Below, one piece after another: positions 6,576 through 10,766 of a DNA stretch of 10,766 nucleotides (positions within the stretch are counted from its first letter, which is position 1; every line of letters begins with the position of its first letter). A model generated the notes under the pieces. That model searched no databases. It was not told the origin of the DNA and was given only the letters and a program-made list of their open reading frames with translations. The translations under genes were made by a program, and so were the position numbers. The stretch spans positions 6,068 through 16,833 of the forward strand of contig DLGG01000157.1 of NCBI GenBank assembly GCA_002482565.1. Direction: 5' to 3'. Source of the DNA: Solidesulfovibrio magneticus (GTDB taxonomy: Bacteria; Desulfobacterota; Desulfovibrionia; Desulfovibrionales; Desulfovibrionaceae).

Positions 6576-7052
6576 TTACTGTGTTACCCTGTTTGCCGCG
6601 TAATAACTGGATTTCCAGTACGGTGCCCAGATCGTCTCCTGGCGCACCCGGCCGCCCCGGGAGGGGCTGTGGATGAACCCGCCGTGGCCGTCGAAAATGC
6701 CCACATGCAGGCTCGAAAGCGCTCCGGAAGGGGCGAAAAAGACCAGATCCCCGGCCCGGAGCTCTTCCTTGCGCACCGGCCGGCCAACCATGAGTTGGTC
6801 CTGGGTGCGCCGGGGCAGGCGGATGCCGTGGCGGGCGTAGACCCATTTGACGAAGCCCGAACAATCAAAGCCGTCGCTTGGGGTTTCCCCGGCCGGGCGG
6901 TAGGGCGTGCCGATGAGCTCCCGGGCGGTCTCCAGCACCGTGCCCGTGGCCGGCGGCGGCGCGACGGGAGCCCGGTCGGCCACGGAAAAGGCGCAGCCGC
7001 CAAGGAACAAGACGCAGCAAGCGAGCAGGGCGAGACGACAAACAACGAACAT
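6576..7052 (-). CDS. NlpC/P60-family cell-wall peptidase, lipoprotein
   Basis: A 158-aa secreted hydrolase. The N-terminus is a lipoprotein signal peptide ending in the lipobox LGGC (lipidated Cys20), then a Pro-rich linker (28-36). The NlpC/P60 domain follows (about 38-155), with catalytic Cys64 in DGFDCSGFVKW, His116 in SLHVGIF and a third polar residue His128 in FIHSP. These proteins cleave peptide stems of peptidoglycan, typically the D-Glu to meso-DAP bond. By length and layout it resembles the NlpC/Spr (MepS) type: a lipoprotein with one domain and no targeting repeats. Gly18-Gly19 with no Asp after Cys20 favours sorting to the outer membrane. GGAGG lies nine bases before the ATG (7050-7052). 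It sits 227 bases downstream of the metallo-hydrolase gene and upstream of the kinase on the same strand, with no obvious functional link. Confidence 0.93.
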   Translation of the reverse strand: MFVVCRLALLACCVLFLGGCAFSVADRAPVAPPPATGTVLETARELIGTPYRPAGETPSDGFDCSGFVKWVYARHGIRLPRRTQDQLMVGRPVRKEELRAGDLVFFAPSGALSSLHVGIFDGHGGFIHSPSRGGRVRQETIWAPYWKSSYYAANRVTQ

Positions 7053-7129
7053 GGTCCCGGACCTCCGTCCCGGGGAACAGCAAATCCCGTGCCGTCATCC
7101 GCCTCGGTCGCGCTCCGGCCGTTGTCCGG

Positions 7130-7145
7130 GGCCGGCCTTCCGGCC
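7130..7145 (-). terminator. Weak hairpin after the metallo-hydrolase gene
   Basis: GGCCGG (7130-7135) and CCGGCC (7140-7145) form a 6-bp stem with a 4-base loop, about 135 bases past the hydrolase stop and 78 bases before the NlpC/P60 start on the minus strand. There is no T-tract and the region is GC-rich, so this may be chance. Nothing else in the 227-base gap 7053-7279 can be supported. Confidence 0.2.
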
Positions 7146-7279
7146 GGGACGCCTCGTTCCCCCGCCGCCCCGGCTCGGCCGGGCGACGTCCCGGACGCGC
7201 CCGGGAAAACCGTTCGCCTGCCTGCGTCCACGGCGTGCTGGATCTGCGCGGCGGCCCGGTCGCGCCCGGGAAATCCGCC

Positions 7280-8053
7280 TTAGCGCAGTTCGCGCACCCG
7301 CACCTCGATGCCCGAGCCGGCCAGCAGCTCCACCAGCCGGGCCGGGTCGGTGTCGCCGTAATGATAGGGGTAGAGCGCCTTTTTCGGCTTCAAGGTCCGG
7401 CCGGCGGCGGCGGCCATTTCCGGCGTCATCGTATAGGGCAGATTCATGGGGACAAAGGCGACGTCCACCCCGGCCAGGGCGGCCATCTCCGGGATGTCCT
7501 CGGTGTCGCCGGCCACGTAGACCCGCACGTCGCCGAAGGTCAGGACGTAGCCGTTGCCCCGGCCCTGGGGATGGAACGGCTCGCCGGTGTCGCGATGGTG
7601 TTTGATGTTGTAGGCCGGCACGGCGGCGATGGGGAGGCCCAGGATTTCGGTTTTCTCGCCGTTTTTAAGCGCCGTGCCCCGGCCGAGCTTTTCCCGAACG
7701 GCTTCGCTGACCACCAGCGGCGTGTCCGGCCCGGCCACGGCGGACAGCGCCGCCGGGTCCAGGTGGTCGCCGTGCTCGTGGGTGATAAGCACCAGATCGG
7801 CCTTGGGCATGGCCGCGTAGTCGCCGACCTTGCCGTAGGGGTCGACGTAGATGGTCTTGCCGGCAAAGCCAAAGGCCAGTGAGCCGTGGCCGATAAAGCG
7901 CAGGGCGAGGGGGCCGGCGCTGGTTTCGATGACGTCTTCCTTGGGCAGGGGCGCGGGCTTGGCGGTCCCCGGGGCGTCGGCCGGGGGAACGGCCACGGCC
8001 GGGGCGCTCAGGGTCAGGACCAGGGCCAGGGTCAGCACGGTTTCGAGCAGCAT
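7280..8053 (-). CDS. Exported metallo-beta-lactamase-fold hydrolase
   Basis: A 257-aa protein with a Sec signal peptide (hydrophobic core LLETVLTLALVLTLS, likely cleavage after APAVA, about residue 21), so probably periplasmic. The mature part is a compact MBL-fold enzyme of the Lactamase_B_2 / UPF0173 kind. The metal motif is HEHGDH (His92, His94, Asp96, His97). Asp183 lies in AGDTED, and a late His231 in YPYHYGD is the usual last metal ligand. His152/153 and His161 lie in between, where another ligand is expected. Relatives act on phosphodiester, acyl or lactone bonds; the substrate is not deducible. The start at 8053 is well supported by AAGGAGGT six bases upstream; the open frame extends to 8329 but would overlap the divergent aldolase gene and destroy the signal peptide. 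Most UPF0173-like proteins are cytoplasmic, so export is the unusual point. Confidence 0.88.
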   Translation of the reverse strand: MLLETVLTLALVLTLSAPAVAVPPADAPGTAKPAPLPKEDVIETSAGPLALRFIGHGSLAFGFAGKTIYVDPYGKVGDYAAMPKADLVLITHEHGDHLDPAALSAVAGPDTPLVVSEAVREKLGRGTALKNGEKTEILGLPIAAVPAYNIKHHRDTGEPFHPQGRGNGYVLTFGDVRVYVAGDTEDIPEMAALAGVDVAFVPMNLPYTMTPEMAAAAGRTLKPKKALYPYHYGDTDPARLVELLAGSGIEVRVRELR

Positions 8054-8191
8054 GGCGGACCTCCTTGGATGCTTGGCTATAGATCGCCCCGGGGCCGGGG
8101 GCAAGCCGCCGCCATCGGCCGCCGCCGGTTCGTCGCCTGGCCGCCTCGCCCCCGACGCCCGGCCCGGGCAGGGGAAAAAGGCGTTTTGGGG

Positions 8192-8221
8192 TTGTGAACA
8201 GGGCGGCGTTTGCCCTAGTGT
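8192..8221 (+). promoter_or_regulatory. Possible promoter of the aldolase gene
   Basis: TTGTGA (8192-8197) and TAGTGT (8216-8221) with an 18-base spacer lie about 30 bases before the aldolase start codon, matching four and three of six consensus positions. The element sits in the 199-base divergent gap 8054-8252 shared with the metallo-hydrolase. It is a weak match in GC-rich DNA and is listed as a candidate only. Confidence 0.3.
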
Positions 8222-8252
8222 TGTCCGTAACCTGCCAAAGGAGGCGGCCCGT

Positions 8253-9305
8253 ATGATCCAAGCCATCACCGGATACCTCGGCGACTCGGCCGAGAGCCTG
8301 CTTGCCCATGTTTGCCGGACCATTCCCAAGGATTCCCTGCACCTGCCCGGCCCGGACTACCTGGATACGATTTTCGCGGCCACCGACCGGCCCGTGCCGG
8401 TCATCCGGTCCATGGCCGCCATGTACGGCCACGGCCGCCTGGCCGGGACCGGCTACCTGTCCATCCTGCCCGTGGACCAGGGCATCGAACATTCGGCGGC
8501 GGCCTCGTTCGCCCCCAACCCCATCTATTTCGACCCGGAAAACATCGTCAAACTGGCCATCGAGGCCGGCTGCAACGCCGTGGCCTCGACCCTGGGCGTG
8601 CTGGGCTCGGTGGCCCGCAAATACGCCCACAAGATTCCCTTTATTCTCAAGATCAACCATAACGAGCTGCTGTCCCTGCCGGCCATCCACGACCAGACCC
8701 TTTTCGCCTCGGTGGAGCAGGCCTACGACATGGGCGCGGCGGCCGTGGGGGCCACCGTCTATTTCGGCTCGCCCGAATGCCGCCGCCAGATCCAGGAGAT
8801 TTCCGAAGCCTTTGCCCGGGCCCACGAGCTGGGCATGGCCGCCATCCTCTGGGCCTATCTGCGCAATCCCGCCTTCGTCAAAAACGGCGTGGACTACCAC
8901 ACCGCCGCCGACCTCACCGGCCAGGCCAACCACCTGGCCGCCACCATCGGCGCGGACATCGTCAAGCAGAAGCAGCCCACCAACAACGGCGGCTACACGG
9001 CCGTGGGCTTCGGCAAGACCGACAAGCGCGTCTACAGCGAGCTGACCACCGACCACCCCATCGACCTCACCCGTTATCAGGTGGCCAACTGCTTCATGGG
9101 CCGCATTGGGCTGATCAATTCCGGCGGCGCGTCCGGGGCGGCCGATTTCGCCGAGGCCGTGGCCACGGCCGTCATCAACAAGCGGGCCGGCGGCATGGGG
9201 CTCATTTCCGGGCGCAAGGCCTTCCAGCGGCCCATGGCCGAGGGCGTCAAGCTCTTAAACGCCATCCAGGACGTCTATCTGTGCCCTGAGGTCACCATCG
9301 CCTAA
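8253..9305 (+). CDS. fbaB: Class I fructose-bisphosphate aldolase (FbaB/DhnA family)
   Basis: A 350-aa cytoplasmic enzyme, the same length as E. coli FbaB. It reversibly cleaves fructose 1,6-bisphosphate to dihydroxyacetone phosphate and glyceraldehyde 3-phosphate through a Schiff base, in glycolysis and gluconeogenesis, without metal. Visible family marks are ILPVDQGIEH (71-80, phosphate/substrate loop), LKINHNE (132-138), ATVYFGS (167-173), and GADIVKQKQPTNNGG (233-247), whose Lys238 corresponds to the expected Schiff-base lysine. A C-terminal phosphate-binding GLINSGGASG (286-295) is followed by GGMGLISGRKAFQRP (313-327). AAGGAGG lies eight bases before the ATG at 8253. The frame is open upstream, but the family N-terminus and ribosome site fix this start. 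It is monocistronic by appearance, with a long hairpin after its stop. Identification is secure; the gene symbol follows E. coli usage. Confidence 0.95.
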   Translation: MIQAITGYLGDSAESLLAHVCRTIPKDSLHLPGPDYLDTIFAATDRPVPVIRSMAAMYGHGRLAGTGYLSILPVDQGIEHSAAASFAPNPIYFDPENIVKLAIEAGCNAVASTLGVLGSVARKYAHKIPFILKINHNELLSLPAIHDQTLFASVEQAYDMGAAAVGATVYFGSPECRRQIQEISEAFARAHELGMAAILWAYLRNPAFVKNGVDYHTAADLTGQANHLAATIGADIVKQKQPTNNGGYTAVGFGKTDKRVYSELTTDHPIDLTRYQVANCFMGRIGLINSGGASGAADFAEAVATAVINKRAGGMGLISGRKAFQRPMAEGVKLLNAIQDVYLCPEVTIA

Positions 9306-9324
9306 GGGCTCCGTCCGTTTCGCG

Positions 9325-9361
9325 GGCCGGGCGCGGGTTTCTCGGGAAACCGCGCCCGGCC
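9325..9361 (+). terminator. Long GC hairpin after the aldolase gene
   Basis: GGCCGGGCGCGG (9325-9336) pairs perfectly with CCGCGCCCGGCC (9350-9361). After a one-base G bulge, TTTC pairs with GAAA around a TCGG-type loop. It starts 20 bases past the aldolase stop. No T-tract follows. It is the strongest hairpin in the window and very likely marks the transcript end, insulating the aldolase from the sigma-factor operon. Confidence 0.7.
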
Positions 9362-9455
9362 GTTGCCGACCAAACGGCTGGGGCTTGGCCACGGCGCGGC
9401 ATGAGCCGGAAATGCTTGCCGCGTTTGGGGCGGGCCGCCGGAGCCGGCCCGGATC

Positions 9456-9482
9456 TGTAACCAGCCGGACGCTCCCCCCGAC
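9456..9482 (+). promoter_or_regulatory. Candidate ECF-type promoter of the sensor/sigma operon
   Basis: TGTAACC (9456-9462) followed after 16 bases by CGAC (9479-9482) resembles the AAC-core -35 and CGTC-like -10 of ECF-sigma promoters, about 55 bases before the operon's first start codon. A 7-bp hairpin (9431-9437 with 9445-9451) lies just upstream. ECF operons usually autoregulate, which is why this was sought. The -10 match is imperfect and no second site is available for comparison. Confidence 0.3.
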
Positions 9483-9536
9483 CAATCGCGCAAACGGACG
9501 GCCCTGCCGTCCCATCCCACGCGGGAGGTCATCCCC

Positions 9537-10037
9537 ATGAAGAAGCTTTGTTACGGACTGCTCACCCTGTCCATCCTGGTCGGCTCAGCCTTTGCCGTGG
9601 CCGCCGGCCCCGGTCCGGGCGGTCCCGGCGGCCCCGGACCCGAAGGATTGCTTGACCGGCTGCTGTCGCTTAAGCTGACCGACGCCCAGAAGCATGACGT
9701 GGCCGTGGTCCTCAAAAACAACCGCCAGGCCTTCGATGCCGCGGCGGCCTCCATGCGCGAGGCTTTCGACGCCATGGGCCTGGTCATGCGCACCGAACCC
9801 GGCAACGAGGAGCGGGTGCGCCAGGCCAGCCGGGCCGTGGCCGCGGCCGCCGAGGACATGGCTGTGTTACGGGGCAAGGTCGAAGCCTCGGTGCTGGCCT
9901 TTTTGACCCCGGAGCAGCGCAAGCTGTGGGAGGAAACCCTGCCGCCGCGCCCGCCGCGCGATGCCAAGGAGCGCTTTCATGCCGGCCATGAGCTGTTCAA
10001 TGAGTGGATTGATTCCCACGCCGGCAGGAACAGCTAA
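9537..10037 (+). CDS. Exported LTxxQ-motif protein (Spy/CpxP/CnrX-like periplasmic sensor)
   Basis: A 166-aa protein with a Sec signal peptide (MKKLCYGLLTLSILVGSAFA, cleavage near residue 20-23), then a Gly-Pro linker (24-35) and an all-helical domain. The family mark, LTxxQ, occurs twice: LTDAQ (47-51) and LTPEQ (123-127), each followed by basic residues and helix, as in Spy, CpxP, ZraP and the metal sensor CnrX. These act as periplasmic chaperones or as sensors of metal or envelope stress. A C-terminal His148/His151 pair plus His161, and His53 next to the first motif, could bind metal. GGGAGG lies about eight bases before the ATG. The ECF sigma gene begins 13 bases after its stop, so they are surely co-transcribed. 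This favours a sensor role over a free chaperone, but that is inference. If the signal is not cleaved, it would be membrane-anchored like CnrX. Confidence 0.85.
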   Translation: MKKLCYGLLTLSILVGSAFAVAAGPGPGGPGGPGPEGLLDRLLSLKLTDAQKHDVAVVLKNNRQAFDAAAASMREAFDAMGLVMRTEPGNEERVRQASRAVAAAAEDMAVLRGKVEASVLAFLTPEQRKLWEETLPPRPPRDAKERFHAGHELFNEWIDSHAGRNS

Positions 10038-10050
10038 ACCCCGGGGCGTT

Positions 10051-10641
10051 ATGGGCGAGGCGGTGTTGGACATCGAGGATGCCCGGACGCTCAAAGCGAT
10101 CCGGGCCGGCGAGGTGGACGCCTATGCCGCCATCGTGACCAAGTACCAGGGGCGCGTGGCCGGGATCGTTTCCGGCCACGCGCCCCGGGACCGGGTGGGC
10201 GAACTGACCCATGAGGTGTTCGTGCGGGCCTACCGATCCCTTGGCGGCTACCGGGGCGAGAGTCCCCTTGGCCACTGGCTGGCCAAGGTGGCGGTGCGCG
10301 CTTGCCACGACTTCTGGCGGGCCCAGTACCGGATCAAGGAACGGCCGGAGTCCGACCTGTCCGACGAGTGCCGGGCCTATGCCGAAGAGGTGTCGGCCCT
10401 GGCCACGGGCGAGGCGGCCGAGGAGACGGCTTCCCGGCGCGAGGCCGAGGAACTGCTGCGCTGGGCCCTGGACAAGCTTTCGGCCACGGACCGCATGGTG
10501 GTGACGCTGACCCACCTGGAAGAGCGGCCGGTGGCCGAGGCGGCAGAGATGTTGGGCTTAAGCGTCCCCAACGTGAAGGTTCGGGCCTTTCGGGCCCGCA
10601 AGAAGCTGCGCGAACTGCTCGGCGACGTGATCGGCGCGTAA
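10051..10641 (+). CDS. ECF-family RNA polymerase sigma factor (sigma-70 group 4)
   Basis: A 196-aa sigma factor with only regions 2 and 4. Region 2 (about residues 22-92) contains DAYAAIVTKYQGRVAGIV, then LTHEVFVRAYRSLGGYRG (core-binding region 2.2 helix) and LGHWLAKVAVRACHDFWR (region 2.3/2.4, -10 recognition). A variable acidic linker (about 97-132) has no known domain. Region 4 (about 133-192) ends in the helix-turn-helix VAEAAEMLGLSVPNVKVRAFRARKKLREL, which reads the -35 element. It directs polymerase to stress or uptake promoters, usually under a linked anti-sigma factor. The ATG at 10051 gives the normal N-terminus; earlier in-frame starts (such as 10000) would overlap the upstream gene, and no start has a strong ribosome site, suggesting translational coupling across the 13-base gap. 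The next gene begins 13 bases after its stop. Confidence 0.93.
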   Translation: MGEAVLDIEDARTLKAIRAGEVDAYAAIVTKYQGRVAGIVSGHAPRDRVGELTHEVFVRAYRSLGGYRGESPLGHWLAKVAVRACHDFWRAQYRIKERPESDLSDECRAYAEEVSALATGEAAEETASRREAEELLRWALDKLSATDRMVVTLTHLEERPVAEAAEMLGLSVPNVKVRAFRARKKLRELLGDVIGA

Positions 10642-10654
10642 GGAGGAGGTAGCC

Positions 10655-10766
10655 ATGGACGGAAACGATTCCCGGCGCATTGACCGCCTGGAGGCGGCGC
10701 TTCGGGCGGCTCACGCCCGCCGTCAGGCTCCGGCCCCGGCTCCGGCCGAGGGCGCGGCCATGGCCG
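10655..10766 (+). CDS. 5' end of a gene, probable anti-sigma factor (truncated by window)
   Basis: The ATG at 10655 is preceded by the near-ideal AAGGAGGAGGT overlapping the end of the sigma-factor gene. The first 37 codons are open to the window edge and encode a charged amphipathic helix (SRRIDRLEAALRAAHARRQ) followed by an Ala-Pro run. A short cytoplasmic helix before a flexible segment would fit a membrane-anchored anti-sigma factor, in which the N-terminus holds the sigma factor. The position directly after an ECF gene supports this strongly as a guess. No membrane segment or zinc motif is visible in the part seen, so the call rests on context. Confidence 0.6.
   Translation, partial: MDGNDSRRIDRLEAALRAAHARRQAPAPAPAEGAAMA

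Noticed and set aside
6015..7283. Plus-strand open frame of 422 codons spanning the kinase N-terminus and the NlpC/P60 gene
   Set aside because: It runs across two well-supported minus-strand genes and their promoter and has no recognisable domain.
7851..8252. N-terminal extension of the aldolase frame
   Set aside because: The added residues are Ala/Arg/Pro-rich and unlike any aldolase, they overlap the divergent gene, and the ribosome site at 8253 fits the 350-aa family length.
8054..8329. N-terminal extension of the metallo-hydrolase frame
   Set aside because: The start at 8053 has an ideal ribosome site and a signal peptide; the extension overlaps the aldolase gene and would bury the signal.
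7665..9056. Minus-strand open frame of 463 codons opposite the aldolase and hydrolase genes
   Set aside because: The aldolase on the other strand is certain; the antisense product is Gly/Val-rich and featureless.

Overview
The window is very GC-rich chromosomal DNA with a strong third-position G/C codon bias. Together with the gene content (archaeal-type class I aldolase, large hybrid sensor kinase, CBS-ACT protein, Spy-like/ECF sigma pair), this suggests a free-living deltaproteobacterium of the Desulfovibrio/Solidesulfovibrio kind. That assignment is inference from style and content; no marker gene in the window proves it. I see no rRNA, tRNA, CRISPR array, transposase, integrase or phage gene.

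Left part (1-1730): a 184-base gene-free stretch with several dyads, then three minus-strand genes. In transcription order they are a CBS-CBS-ACT (AcuB-like) protein, a 78-aa cysteine-rich zinc-ribbon protein, and a STAS-domain anti-sigma-factor antagonist. The first two are each followed by a strong GC hairpin, so the three are probably separate or only loosely coupled units.

Middle (1885-8053): a plus-strand zinc-dependent medium-chain dehydrogenase is divergent from the CBS gene and converges on a 1069-aa hybrid histidine kinase. The kinase carries TM-sensor-TM-HAMP-PAS-PAS-HisKA-HATPase-REC-HPt and has its own promoter. Upstream of it on the same strand lie an NlpC/P60 lipoprotein and an exported metallo-beta-lactamase-fold hydrolase.

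Right part (8253-10766): a class I fructose-bisphosphate aldolase (FbaB/DhnA family, 350 aa) is divergent from the hydrolase and ends in a long hairpin. It is followed by a compact plus-strand operon of an exported LTxxQ (Spy/CpxP/CnrX-like) protein, an ECF sigma factor 13 bases later, and the start of a third gene with a very strong ribosome-binding site that runs off the window. By position this third gene is probably the anti-sigma factor. The operon looks like a periplasmic metal or envelope-stress sensing module and is the most interesting system here. The rest is mostly ordinary housekeeping and signalling. I found no convincing evidence of a wholly new type of system.
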